A stretch of DNA of 64,000 nt from an uncultured Cryomorphaceae bacterium (GCA_902614915.1 CACMMX010000002.1:1-64000), one strand, 5' to 3'; positions 38,127 through 46,052 are shown, counted from the first letter of the stretch. Made by a program: numbers and translations. Notes: a model not told the origin generated them from the sequence alone.

Positions 38127-38150
38127 CCGAACAATTATAAAAACGAAAAT

Positions 38151-38780
38151 ATGGCTGTACTAGTTGGCAAAAAAGCGCCAGATTTCACTGCGTCTGCGGT
38201 AATCAATGGAGAGGAAATTATTGATGACTTTAAATTATCTGACTACTCCGGTAAATATGTAATCTTATTCTTTTATCCAAAAGACTTTACTTTTGTTTGT
38301 CCAACAGAATTGCATGCATTTCAAGCACGTAAATCTGAATTTGAATCTAAAGGTGTTGAACTCATTGCAGTAAGCACGGATACTGAGCAAAGTCATTGGG
38401 GTTGGTTGCAAATGAATAAAAACCATGGCGGTATTCAAGGAATCACATATCCTATTGTAGCAGACACGAGTAAAACAATTTCACACAATTACGATGTTCT
38501 TGACGGAGAATGGACATACGATGAGTATGGAAATCTGGTAGCGTCAGGAGAAATGATTGCTTACAGAGGACTATTTTTGATTGATAAGGAGGGTACCGTA
38601 ATGCATCAACTAGTTAATTTCTTTCCATTAGGTCGCTCAGTTGATGAAGCAATGCGCATGGTTGATGCACTCCAATATTTTGAAGAAAAAGGGGAAGTAT
38701 GTCCCGCAAATTGGATACCGGGTAAAGAGGCAATGAGAGAAACGCATGAAGGGGTTGCTGATTATTTAAGTAAAAATTAA
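38151..38780 (+). CDS. Peroxiredoxin, typical 2-Cys (AhpC/Prx1 type)
   Basis: This cytoplasmic enzyme reduces hydrogen peroxide and organic hydroperoxides. The peroxidatic cysteine is C50 in FTFVCPTELHAFQ, and the resolving cysteine is near 184 in GEVCPANWIPG, so the intermolecular disulfide type is expected. Also present are the conserved SVDSHWGW-like segment (STDTEQSHWGW) and AYRGLFLID. At 209 aa it is normal for AhpC/Prx1. AhpF is not adjacent. The WCGAC-type thioredoxin about 550 bp away on the other strand is a possible reductant. Confidence 0.94.
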   Translation: MAVLVGKKAPDFTASAVINGEEIIDDFKLSDYSGKYVILFFYPKDFTFVCPTELHAFQARKSEFESKGVELIAVSTDTEQSHWGWLQMNKNHGGIQGITYPIVADTSKTISHNYDVLDGEWTYDEYGNLVASGEMIAYRGLFLIDKEGTVMHQLVNFFPLGRSVDEAMRMVDALQYFEEKGEVCPANWIPGKEAMRETHEGVADYLSKN

Positions 38781-38854
38781 AAAAATCCGATCTATTTTGA
38801 AACCGTTTGTCGAAAAACAAGCGCTTTTTCTAGAATACAAACAAAAAATTCTTT

Positions 38855-38875
38855 GATATAGAATAAATCTATATC
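38855..38875. repeat. 21-bp near-palindrome
   Basis: GATATAGA and TCTATATC are perfect 8-bp arms around ATAAA. It lies in gene-free DNA about 75 bp after the peroxiredoxin stop and about 90 bp upstream of the candidate small-RNA promoter. It has no T tract, so a DNA-binding site is as likely as an RNA hairpin. Confidence 0.35.
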
Positions 38876-38964
38876 GTCACTAATTCTCGGGAACACCAGT
38901 AAAAACGCGGATTTATAAAGTAGAAAATTTTTATAAAAAAAAAGTATTCTTTTTTTAGCAACTA

Positions 38965-38994
38965 TTGTGAACCTACTCCCTACAACTAGGTTAC
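38965..38994 (+). promoter_or_regulatory. Candidate promoter of the small RNA at 39001
   Basis: TTG at 38965-38967 is followed after 19 nt by TAGGTTAC at 38987-38994, a spacing like that of the tRNA-His promoter; the -7 box has two mismatches to TAnnTTTG. Start would be near 39001. Confidence 0.4.
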
Positions 38995-39000
38995 TTATTT

Positions 39001-39076
39001 TATGGAACATTCTGCGGAAGCAGATTTTCATGGCGGTTTAGGTAGAAAGGGGTCTTGGCGGGCCCCTTTCGTTTTT
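39001..39076 (+). ncRNA. Candidate small RNA ending in an intrinsic terminator
   Basis: A possible promoter is followed by a 14-nt hairpin TCTGC-GGAA-GCAGA (39011-39024), which has a GNRA-type tetraloop. A terminator hairpin with a T tract comes next. The ~76-nt unit stands alone in a 548-bp stretch without genes, and the terminator is about 265 bp from the peroxiredoxin stop, too far to be that gene's obvious end. I do not recognise the RNA; it is not tmRNA, SRP RNA or 6S by sequence. The rest of 38781-39328 holds only the palindrome and the stem structure listed separately. Confidence 0.4.
39045..39076 (+). terminator. Intrinsic terminator in the gene-free stretch
   Basis: GAAAGGGG (39045-39052) and CCCCTTTC (39063-39070) form an 8-bp stem with a 10-nt loop, followed by G and five T. 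Confidence 0.8.
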
Positions 39077-39087
39077 AGAATGTTTCC

Positions 39088-39230
39088 GTATGTATAAAAT
39101 TAGAAAAATGGAGCGAGTTCTTTAGTAAAGAACGCTCATCATGCGGCCCAAAGGAGCACAAAAAAAGTAAGGAAGTCTTTGTAGTGCGGCAAAGACGGAA
39201 AATCCTCATCAGCAATTCTAATTTATATAC
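39088..39230. other. Closed stem structure of about 140 nt, possible structured RNA
   Basis: TATAAAATTAGAA (39093-39105) can pair with TTCTAATTTATA (39216-39227) to close a domain that contains two internal hairpins. One is GAGC-GA-GTTCTTT/AAAGAAC-GCTC (39111-39137) and the other is GTCTTTG/CAAAGAC (39175-39196) extended by AGGA/TCCT. It could be transcribed from either strand. I do not recognise the family. The strand is undecided because no good promoter reads directly into it. Confidence 0.3.
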
Positions 39231-39328
39231 CTCGAGAATTTCAGATTGACTAAATTTCATAACTCCCTATTATCATCGTATAAAGCCCAAAGAAATACTA
39301 GAAATTTTAGTTGAGATTTTATTGCGCA

Positions 39329-39646
39329 TTAGACAGTAAGCTCAATAAGCTTTCGTAAATATTCTTCTTTGCTTGCCGCTGAACCTTCCGCTAAAACTCC
39401 ATCTTTAAAAGAAGCAAGGAAAGGAAGATTATCCACGCCTCCAGACTTTCTAGCATTTGGGCTGTGTTCAGCATTTACTTCTAGAAATACTACATCTTGA
39501 TAAGCTTCTTCGTTACTTACTCTTTTATATTTTGGTGCAAACATTTTACACGCACCACACCAATCGGCAAAATATTTCACCACGACGCGGTCGTTGTTTT
39601 TTATTATCTGAGAGAAGTCCTTATCTGTTGCTAATTGTACTGCCAT
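39329..39646 (-). CDS. Thioredoxin-family protein with WCGAC active site
   Basis: This 105-aa cytoplasmic protein has the thioredoxin fold. The redox motif is C30-G-A-C33 in YFADWCGACKMFAPKY, where classical thioredoxin has CGPC. Replacing Pro with Ala is expected to change the redox potential and reaction profile. The cis-Pro loop is GGVDNLPFLASFKDG. It lacks a signal peptide. A perfect -7 box lies 19 nt upstream of the ATG. It is likely a general disulfide reductant or a partner of the peroxiredoxin located nearby, but no operon links them. Confidence 0.88.
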   Translation of the reverse strand: MAVQLATDKDFSQIIKNNDRVVVKYFADWCGACKMFAPKYKRVSNEEAYQDVVFLEVNAEHSPNARKSGGVDNLPFLASFKDGVLAEGSAASKEEYLRKLIELTV

Positions 39647-39665
39647 AATAAAAGAGAAATTTTAA

Positions 39666-39673
39666 CAAAAATA
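39666..39673 (-). promoter_or_regulatory. -7 box of the thioredoxin gene
   Basis: On the minus strand TATTTTTG (exact TAnnTTTG) lies 19 nt before the ATG at 39646, predicting a short leader. Confidence 0.5.
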
Positions 39674-39775
39674 TAGTGTCTCTGTATTTTATTCATCCAT
39701 ATTTGATTGACCTTTTCTATAACTTAATAGCCTCCCTATAAGCCCAAGGTTTTAAAATTAAAGAAAGTCAACTAA

Positions 39776-40681
39776 CTATTGTTCTATCTCGGAACGATAC
39801 TCTCTTTGATACATATCGCGAATAAGACCGTCACTCACTCCCATTTTAGGCACATAAATACGAGAGCAACCAGACCACTTCATTACTTTTAGATAAATAT
39901 CTAAACCATAAGTAATTACATCTGCCCGATCAAAATTCAATCCAATTTCGGTGATACGGCGTTCAACATCGAGAGATTGGAAAAACATGCGCTGTCTTTC
40001 AATATAATCGTAGCTCAGGGCCTCTACAACCGGCTGCAGACTGATTTTATGAAGCTCATTGATATTGCCTCCGGCACCTATGGCAGCTTTTTCGGAAATC
40101 GATGTGGCATACTTTTCTAACCAGGTTTGCATCTTATTCCATTCTTCTGCATCAACGAGTTCGTTCATTAAGCGAACACCTCCTATTTTGAAGCTTTTAG
40201 ATCGTAAAACCTTCTTATCCTTGATAATAGAAATTTCCGTTGAACCGCCACCTACATCAATATACACAAAGTTGCTTTCATTAGTATTAATGGCGTCATA
40301 GAATTTGCTTGAGAAAACCAATCTAGCTTCTTCCTTGCCATCAATAACTTCAATATTAATACCAGTTTTACGTCTAACACGCTGAACCACTTGCTTGCTA
40401 TTTGCTGCCTCGCGCATCGCAGAGGTTGCTACTGCGCGAAAATTTTCGACGCCATGCACAGAAAAAAAATGGACATAGGCTTTCATTCCTTCCAAAAATC
40501 GGTCAGACGTTATTTTCCGAATCTTACCGTATTGAAACACATCTTGACCTAAACGAATTGGCAGACGTATCTTACTTGCTTTTTTGTAAAACGTATGACC
40601 TTCTCTATAAATTACATTAACTATTAAACATCGTACCGAGTTAGATCCTATGTCAATAGCCCCGAGTTTTGTTATTTTCAT
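39776..40681 (-). CDS. Ppx/GppA-family phosphatase (exopolyphosphatase)
   Basis: This ASKHA-fold phosphatase would remove terminal phosphate from polyphosphate or hydrolyse pppGpp. Motifs are GAIDIGSNSVRCLIV at the N terminus, ATSAMREAANS, and YIDVGGGSTEISI for the phosphate-binding loop. At 301 aa it is the short two-domain form without the HD-like C-terminal region of E. coli Ppx. Only 2 nt separate it from ppk1 upstream, so synthesis and breakdown enzymes are co-expressed. This supports polyphosphate over pppGpp as a main substrate. Confidence 0.88.
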   Translation of the reverse strand: MKITKLGAIDIGSNSVRCLIVNVIYREGHTFYKKASKIRLPIRLGQDVFQYGKIRKITSDRFLEGMKAYVHFFSVHGVENFRAVATSAMREAANSKQVVQRVRRKTGINIEVIDGKEEARLVFSSKFYDAINTNESNFVYIDVGGGSTEISIIKDKKVLRSKSFKIGGVRLMNELVDAEEWNKMQTWLEKYATSISEKAAIGAGGNINELHKISLQPVVEALSYDYIERQRMFFQSLDVERRITEIGLNFDRADVITYGLDIYLKVMKWSGCSRIYVPKMGVSDGLIRDMYQREYRSEIEQ

Positions 40682-40683
40682 AT

Positions 40684-42735
40684 CTAGCCTTTGCCTAGTA
40701 GTTTTCTAACATATTCATACAGCTCTTCTTGACCATTAATTTTTGGTCCTTGCTGAACCTTGTAATCATTCTTTTGATTGGCGTCTAAATGTCGAGATTT
40801 TAAATTGTCCTTCCATAAGATTTCAAAATGATCTCTTATTTCACGTTGTATGGATTCATCATAAATGGGTGCGGTAACTTCCACTCTTCTATTCAAATTT
40901 CTTCCCATCCAATCCGCTGAAGAGATGTAATATTCTGGCTTTCCTGCATTATGGAAACAAAATGCACGCGTGTGTTCCAAGAATCGGCCCACTATACTAA
41001 TAGCAGTAATATTATGTGCTTTTGAGTTATTTATATCTAGACAGAAAATACCGCGTACAATCATGCGGATTTTAACCCCTGCATCACTTGCCTCGTATAA
41101 TTTATCAATCATACTATGATCAGATATAGAATTAATTTTCACCCAAAACTTAGCCTCTTTGCCTTCTCTAGCATGATCAATTTCACGATCAATCAATCTC
41201 TCAATATTTAATCGGGTAGTATTTGGACTTACAAAAAGGTGTTTAAAATTATATTGTTTGTACGGCGATTCAATAAACTGGAATACCTTGCGCGCTTCTT
41301 TAGCTAAACGTCTATCTGAGGTCATCAAATGATAGTCGGTATAAATCTTAGCTGTACCCTCATGATAATTACCTGTACCTATGATACAATAATCAACCAG
41401 TTTTTCTTTACCCTCGTACCGTCTTATTAGGGTTAATTTTGAATGTACTTTTAACCCTTGAACACCACTTACCACCTTTATTCCTTCGCTTCTTAGCCGG
41501 TTCGTCCATTTAATATTATTGGCTTCATCAAACCTAGCTTGTAACTCAATGAAGACGGTTACATTCTTCCCATTTTTGGCCGCATTAATTAGGGCAGAAA
41601 TAATTTGACTCTCGTCTGAAAGGCGGTACAACGTCACCTTTAATTCTTTGACCTTTTCGTCAATGGCAGCCTCTCTGAGCAGCCTAATTATTGTCCCAAA
41701 GTCATGGTATGGGGTAAATAGCATAATATCCTGACGTTTGAGTGCCTTAATTATACTTCTATCCACATCAATCCTTGGATGAGGAATGTGCTCATGCTTA
41801 TTATATTCCAATTCAGGGTTTTCCATATTTGGAAATTGCATTAAATCTTTTTTATTGTGGTATCGACCACCAGGGATAAGCGTGTCCAAAGCACTAACCT
41901 CAAGACCATCTGCTAATTTCTTGAGGGTTGAATCCGAAATGTTTTTATCATAAACAAACCGTACCAAATCACCTACTCGGCGATTTCTCAATCCAAGCTG
42001 TATTTTCTCCATAAACGACCTGCTGACATCATCGTCTAAGGATAATTCTGCATCCCTTGTTATTTTCAACGTATGTGCTTCAATGTGATCGTATTTAATC
42101 GTGTAAAAAATGCGATCAAGATTATGCCTTAATACATCATCCATGTACATGACATATTGTTTACCGTATTTAGGTAATCGAACAAAACGACCCGAGACAG
42201 AATAGGGAACTTCTATTATTGAGTGCTGCTGGTTTTCACCTTTTGTCAATTTTACGGCGAGATAAATGCTTTTGTCACGTAAAAAAGGAAACGACTTGGT
42301 TTGATTGATCATTAAATTCGTGAGCGCTGGACTAATCTTATCTCTATACAAATATCTAACAAACTCAGCTTGTTTGGCTGTCAACTGCTTTTCATTGATG
42401 ATTTCAATGTTGAACTCTTCTAAGGCATTTTTCAGATCGTCGTAAATATTTTGTGATCGCTGTTGCTGGTCGGTAACAATCTTACTTAACGTTGATAGTA
42501 ATTCTCCAGGTGAATACCCCTCCAAATCATCATCTAAACCTTCATCTTTGCTCAGCCTTAATCGACGTATATAGGAATAGCGAACCCTAAAAAATTCGTC
42601 CATATTGTTCGAGTGTATACCTAAAAACCGAAGTCGCTCAATTAAAGGATTTGAAGTATCCTCGGCCTCCTGAAGAACACGCTCATTGAAGCTTAGCCAG
42701 CTTACATCCCTATTAAAATATGAATTATTTGACAC
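40684..42735 (-). CDS. ppk1: Polyphosphate kinase 1
   Basis: PPK1 reversibly polymerises the gamma-phosphate of ATP into polyphosphate. The protein (683 aa) starts FNRDVSWLSFNERVLQEA (N domain) and has the head domain. The two PLD-like catalytic domains follow, with the autophosphorylated His in KVHSKLTLIRRY and the motif GTGNYHEGTAKIYTDYHLMT. The later conserved histidine region is ITAISIVGRFLEHTRAFCFHN. It sits between sixA (3 nt upstream) and ppx (2 nt downstream) in a tight operon. Confidence 0.95.
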   Translation of the reverse strand: MSNNSYFNRDVSWLSFNERVLQEAEDTSNPLIERLRFLGIHSNNMDEFFRVRYSYIRRLRLSKDEGLDDDLEGYSPGELLSTLSKIVTDQQQRSQNIYDDLKNALEEFNIEIINEKQLTAKQAEFVRYLYRDKISPALTNLMINQTKSFPFLRDKSIYLAVKLTKGENQQHSIIEVPYSVSGRFVRLPKYGKQYVMYMDDVLRHNLDRIFYTIKYDHIEAHTLKITRDAELSLDDDVSRSFMEKIQLGLRNRRVGDLVRFVYDKNISDSTLKKLADGLEVSALDTLIPGGRYHNKKDLMQFPNMENPELEYNKHEHIPHPRIDVDRSIIKALKRQDIMLFTPYHDFGTIIRLLREAAIDEKVKELKVTLYRLSDESQIISALINAAKNGKNVTVFIELQARFDEANNIKWTNRLRSEGIKVVSGVQGLKVHSKLTLIRRYEGKEKLVDYCIIGTGNYHEGTAKIYTDYHLMTSDRRLAKEARKVFQFIESPYKQYNFKHLFVSPNTTRLNIERLIDREIDHAREGKEAKFWVKINSISDHSMIDKLYEASDAGVKIRMIVRGIFCLDINNSKAHNITAISIVGRFLEHTRAFCFHNAGKPEYYISSADWMGRNLNRRVEVTAPIYDESIQREIRDHFEILWKDNLKSRHLDANQKNDYKVQQGPKINGQEELYEYVRKLLGKG

Positions 42736-42738
42736 TAT

Positions 42739-43239
42739 CTAACGCTTTAATCCTTTTGGGTATTGAAATTGAATCAATTCGGCGCCCGCTCCTGCGTGCT
42801 CCCATTTTTCACAGTCAAAACGAATACTCACCAATCCTGTAGTTGGAACATTATTAATACTCGCTTTGGTAATTTGATTAACAACCTCTGTAAGTGCAGG
42901 ATTATGAGCGAAAAAAATGGCCGAATCATAATGCTCTGGTACTGCCTGTATAAAACGAAGAATGTGCTCGGCATTGACATGATACAAGGATTTATCGATA
43001 ATTATATTTTTCTCTTTTACTTCCATGTTTCGAGCAAATACGTGAGCCGTGTGAACCGCTCTTATTGCATTAGAAGAATACCAAATAAGTTCATTGGGAT
43101 TTGCAATTTCATTTTTGAAAAATTGACTCACTAAGTGAGCATCGCGTATACCTCTTCCTTTTAAAGGTCGGTCGTAATCATTAAGGCCATCAATAGACCA
43201 AGAACTTTTAGAATGGCGAATTAAATGAACTGTTTTCAT
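42739..43239 (-). CDS. SixA-type histidine phosphatase
   Basis: This 166-aa protein of the histidine phosphatase superfamily has the catalytic RHG-type motif as LIRHSKSSW (R8-H9), then LKGRGIRDAHLV and the second catalytic His in AIFFAHNPALTEVVNQI. SixA in E. coli dephosphorylates histidine-phosphotransfer proteins such as NPr; whether this one acts on phosphohistidine proteins is unknown. As first gene of the sixA-ppk1-ppx operon it may act in phosphate metabolism. It also begins a transcription unit, with an 84-bp gap to mazG. Confidence 0.87.
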   Translation of the reverse strand: MKTVHLIRHSKSSWSIDGLNDYDRPLKGRGIRDAHLVSQFFKNEIANPNELIWYSSNAIRAVHTAHVFARNMEVKEKNIIIDKSLYHVNAEHILRFIQAVPEHYDSAIFFAHNPALTEVVNQITKASINNVPTTGLVSIRFDCEKWEHAGAGAELIQFQYPKGLKR

Positions 43240-43323
43240 AGTGTTAAGTTACACTATTTCAATTAATTAAGTAAAGCTATACCCTTACTTTTTTATTAAA
43301 ATTTATTATTCAAAGTACCATCC

Positions 43324-44109
43324 TCAGTCTTTAGAAATGGTTTTAGCCTCTACCCATAGCTTTTCCATCGCCTCTAAACTCATACTAGACAGACTATTAC
43401 CGCTCTCTACAGCCCTTTGCTCCATATATGAAAATCTGAAAATAAATTTTTTATTCGTACGCTCTAGTGCTAGTTCTGGATCAATTTCACTTAAACGAGC
43501 AAAGTTGATTAAAGAAAACAGTAAATCTCCAAACTCTCCTTCTATATCTTTTTGATTTTGAGACAATTGACTTTCTTCAAACTCTGCTAATTCTTCTTTT
43601 ATTTTACTCCAAACGTCCTCTGGTTTGTCCCAATCAAAACCGGCTCCACGAGCTTTATCACCTATGCGAATAGCTTTTACCAATGCTGGTAATCCCCTTG
43701 GTACACCTTGAAGGATACTAGACGTTCCTTTTTCTTTCAACTTAATGGCCTCCCAGTTAGCCTTAACCTCTTCTTCAGTATTGGCCTCAACATCACCATA
43801 AATATGTGGATGACGGTGGATTAATTTCTCACATACGGTGTTCAACACATCTGCTGCATCAAAAGCGCCTTTTTCACTACCAATCTTTGAATAAAACACC
43901 ATGTGCAACATCAAATCCCCCAGTTCCTTTTTAATTTCTTGCAAATCATTTCCTTCAATAGCATCTGCAAGTTCATAAGTTTCCTCAATGGTCAGATGTC
44001 GCAATGTCTCTAGAGTTTGTTTACGATCCCAAGGACACTTTTCTCTCAAAGTATCCATGATATCTAACAACCTACCGAAGGCCTCTAATTTGGCTTCTCT
44101 AGAATTCAT
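43324..44109 (-). CDS. mazG: Nucleoside triphosphate pyrophosphohydrolase MazG
   Basis: MazG hydrolyses (d)NTPs to NMP and pyrophosphate, cleaning aberrant nucleotides and affecting (p)ppGpp. This 261-aa version has two MazG repeats: the first with REKCPWDRKQTLETLRHLTIEETYELADAIE and KKELGDLMLHMVFYSK, the second with EELAEFEES and EGEFGDLLFSLINFARL. The EExxE and EXXD metal-binding acidic residues are visible in both. It ends an operon that begins at ruvX or def. Confidence 0.95.
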   Translation of the reverse strand: MNSREAKLEAFGRLLDIMDTLREKCPWDRKQTLETLRHLTIEETYELADAIEGNDLQEIKKELGDLMLHMVFYSKIGSEKGAFDAADVLNTVCEKLIHRHPHIYGDVEANTEEEVKANWEAIKLKEKGTSSILQGVPRGLPALVKAIRIGDKARGAGFDWDKPEDVWSKIKEELAEFEESQLSQNQKDIEGEFGDLLFSLINFARLSEIDPELALERTNKKFIFRFSYMEQRAVESGNSLSSMSLEAMEKLWVEAKTISKD

Positions 44110-44112
44110 ATT

Positions 44113-44529
44113 TTAGTCCTCTGAATTTTTATCTTCGTTTTCCTCTAGAACATCCAATAAATCATTTTTCACAAGTATATTATACCATTGTACGATTTTT
44201 TTGATATCTGACGCATATACACGCTCTTGATCAAATTTTGGAAGCACCTCTCCAAAAAAATCTTCCAGTTCATCTTTTGAACTTTTATGACTTAGGGCTT
44301 CTTTAGAGTTTGTTCTCTCCGCCATTTTGACGAAAACATCTCTTAGCGGAACCTCCTCATCATAAGTGTAAATAGCAATATCACCCAATGAACTTACGTT
44401 TGCAGATGAAGAAATGGCAGTTCGCTTACCGTCTAACAAGCTCTCTACCACCACACCACTTTTCTGGTGTGATATTAACTTAAAAAGACCCGGCTTACCT
44501 GAAACCGATAGAACTGTTCTTAAATCCAT
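44113..44529 (-). CDS. DUF5606 domain protein
   Basis: This 138-aa soluble protein is of a Bacteroidota family without known function. The N-terminal part (VLSVSGKPGLFKLISHQKSGVVVESLLDGKRTAI) predicts a small beta-rich domain, followed by a helical region (PKFDQERVYASDIKKIVQWYNIL) and an acidic tail (EENEDKNSED). It is packed between the TPR lipoprotein (0 nt) and mazG (3 nt), so it shares their transcript. The context gives no specific role. Confidence 0.8.
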   Translation of the reverse strand: MDLRTVLSVSGKPGLFKLISHQKSGVVVESLLDGKRTAISSSANVSSLGDIAIYTYDEEVPLRDVFVKMAERTNSKEALSHKSSKDELEDFFGEVLPKFDQERVYASDIKKIVQWYNILVKNDLLDVLEENEDKNSED

Positions 44530-45039
44530 TTATTCTTTGTTTAACCAATTTTGTATTGTTTTGTATTGTTCGTCTCCACTCAACTTCAAAAGCGTTTCGG
44601 CTTGCACAGCCAGTTTATGTTCGGGATACCTCTCTATGATTGCACGGAGATATATTTGTGAACGATCCAAGTCGCCAAATCTATTTTCAAAGAATAATGC
44701 TAGTTGCATCAACGCTTCTGGTGCAAAAGGATGACCGGGATACTTTTTTGTTAATTTAATTAAATAATTCACACCATAGAGGTAGTTTTCACTGCCAGTA
44801 ATTAATACCAAACCAGCCTGCATTAATCTTTTAGCATCGCTGACCACCAAACTATCTTCCTCAATAAAATATTTCCTTGCCACTTCTAACTCATTAAAGG
44901 TTGCAATACCAGAATCAATTCTATTAAAAAAATACAAGGCTGAATCCTTACTTTCAGATGCGATTAAATCATCGTTATGCTCGTCAAGCGGGACAGAGCA
45001 GGCATATATGACGAAGAAAATGGCAATGGCAATTCTCAT
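44530..45039 (-). CDS. TPR lipoprotein
   Basis: This 169-aa protein has a short signal sequence ending in a lipobox (MRIAIAIFFVIYAC), so it should be lipid-anchored in the periplasm. The body has tetratricopeptide-like helices (ARKYFIEEDS, HPFAPEALMQLALFFENRFGDLDRSQIYLRAIIERYPEH). It resembles the TPR part of YbgF or BamD but is much shorter than BamD. ATG and the def stop overlap (ATGA). The function is unknown; an envelope scaffold role is likely. Confidence 0.75.
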   Translation of the reverse strand: MRIAIAIFFVIYACSVPLDEHNDDLIASESKDSALYFFNRIDSGIATFNELEVARKYFIEEDSLVVSDAKRLMQAGLVLITGSENYLYGVNYLIKLTKKYPGHPFAPEALMQLALFFENRFGDLDRSQIYLRAIIERYPEHKLAVQAETLLKLSGDEQYKTIQNWLNKE

Positions 45040-45608
45040 CTCCGTTTTGGGAATTTCATAGGGTAACCCACACTTACATCGCCTCGCTCAATGGAGCCCA
45101 ATTTACCCTTGATTAGTCTTTTACGTAACGGCTTTAAATAATCTGTAAACAAGATACCTTCAATATGATCGTATTCATGCTGAATTATCCGTGCAGCCAT
45201 ACCCGTGTAGGTTTCCTCTACCAATTCCCAATCCTCATTGTAATATTCAATAATTAATTTTTCCTTTCTGCTTACGATTTCTCGAACTTCTGGAATACTA
45301 AGACAGCCCTCTTCCATGCCCCACTGCTCCCCGTCCTCTTCAATAATTATGGGATTTATAAATGTCTTTTTGAACGACTTGAGCATTTGGTAATCTTCCT
45401 GATCCTCCTGAGCAAATGGACTTGCGTCAATTACAAACAATCTAATGCCGCGTCCAACCTGAGGGGCTGCTAAACCAACACCTTGTGCATTGTACATGGT
45501 TTCGTACATATTGGCAATCAAAGGTTTTAATCCAGGATAATTGTAATCTATTTCCTCAGCCACTTTAGTTAAGACTGGATCGCCGTAGGCAACTACCGGT
45601 AAAATCAT
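45036..45608 (-). CDS. def: Peptide deformylase
   Basis: Def removes the formyl group from the N-terminal Met of new proteins using a ferrous (or zinc) centre. All three family motifs are present: GVGLAAPQVG, EEGCLSIP (metal Cys) and IQHEYDHIEG (two metal His, catalytic Glu). At 190 aa it is the normal type I size. A perfect -7 box lies 20 nt upstream, so it has its own promoter within the ruvX-mazG cluster. Confidence 0.97.
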   Translation of the reverse strand: MILPVVAYGDPVLTKVAEEIDYNYPGLKPLIANMYETMYNAQGVGLAAPQVGRGIRLFVIDASPFAQEDQEDYQMLKSFKKTFINPIIIEEDGEQWGMEEGCLSIPEVREIVSRKEKLIIEYYNEDWELVEETYTGMAARIIQHEYDHIEGILFTDYLKPLRKRLIKGKLGSIERGDVSVGYPMKFPKRR

Positions 45609-45628
45609 AATTGAGCTTCTTTCAGTGA

Positions 45629-45636
45629 CAAAGATA
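45629..45636 (-). promoter_or_regulatory. -7 box of the def operon
   Basis: On the minus strand TATCTTTG (exact TAnnTTTG) lies 20 nt before the def ATG and 1 bp past the ruvX stop. No -33 TTG is evident. Confidence 0.5.
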
Positions 45637-45637
45637 G

Positions 45638-46048
45638 TCAGTGCATAGCTAAATAACGTTCTAAAATCAACGAGGCAGCGACTTTATCGAGAGTGCCCTT
45701 TTCTCTGCGCTTAGACTTTCGCACTCCCCCCTTTATTAACAGTTGCGAGGCCTCTGTAGATGTGAAATCTTCATCTACAAAAACAATTTCCATCAAAGGC
45801 CATCTAACATGAATCATTTCTGCCCATAACTCTATGATTTCTGTGCTATTTGTTTGTTCTTTTCTAAGCATCGCTGGCTTTCCAATAACTATTGTCTTTG
45901 GATGCTCTAAGAGAATATATGCTTCAAGCGCTTCCATCAATTCACCGGTGGGCACAGTTTTGAGAGGAAATGCCATCATTTGAAGTGGATCGCTTTCCGC
46001 TAATCCCGTTCGCTGACCTCCTATGTCCAATGCTAATACTTTCGCCAT
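45638..46048 (-). CDS. ruvX: Putative pre-16S rRNA nuclease / Holliday junction resolvase-like protein RuvX
   Basis: This 136-aa RNase H-like protein (YqgF family) has the N-terminal catalytic Asp in VLALDIGGQRTGLAESDP, a central acid in TIVIGKPAML, and the third acidic cluster in VFVDEDFTSTEA. YqgF in E. coli matures the 5' end of 16S rRNA; the older Holliday resolvase name is also in use. The usual size is ~140 aa. A perfect -7 box lies only 4 nt before the ATG. Confidence 0.9.
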   Translation of the reverse strand: MAKVLALDIGGQRTGLAESDPLQMMAFPLKTVPTGELMEALEAYILLEHPKTIVIGKPAMLRKEQTNSTEIIELWAEMIHVRWPLMEIVFVDEDFTSTEASQLLIKGGVRKSKRREKGTLDKVAASLILERYLAMH

Positions 46049-46052
46049 ATAT

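Noticed and set aside
38792-39031. 79-aa minus-strand ORF in the gene-free stretch
   Set aside because: Composition is dominated by Phe, Leu, Ile and Lys as expected of AT-rich random sequence; it crosses the small-RNA promoter and has no start-proximal box.
39002-39097. A 31-codon ORF (MEHSAEADFHGG...) starting just after the candidate promoter at 38965-38994
   Set aside because: The terminator hairpin and T tract lie in the middle of the frame, so a full transcript would not be made; no family resemblance. The unit is better read as an RNA.
39205-39212. CTGATGAG on the minus strand, like the core of a hammerhead ribozyme
   Set aside because: The required GAAA and cleavage-site segments with flanking stems are absent; one 8-nt match is expected by chance.
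39075-39260. 61-aa minus-strand ORF downstream of the thioredoxin gene
   Set aside because: It coincides with the stem structure and has no recognisable family or promoter.
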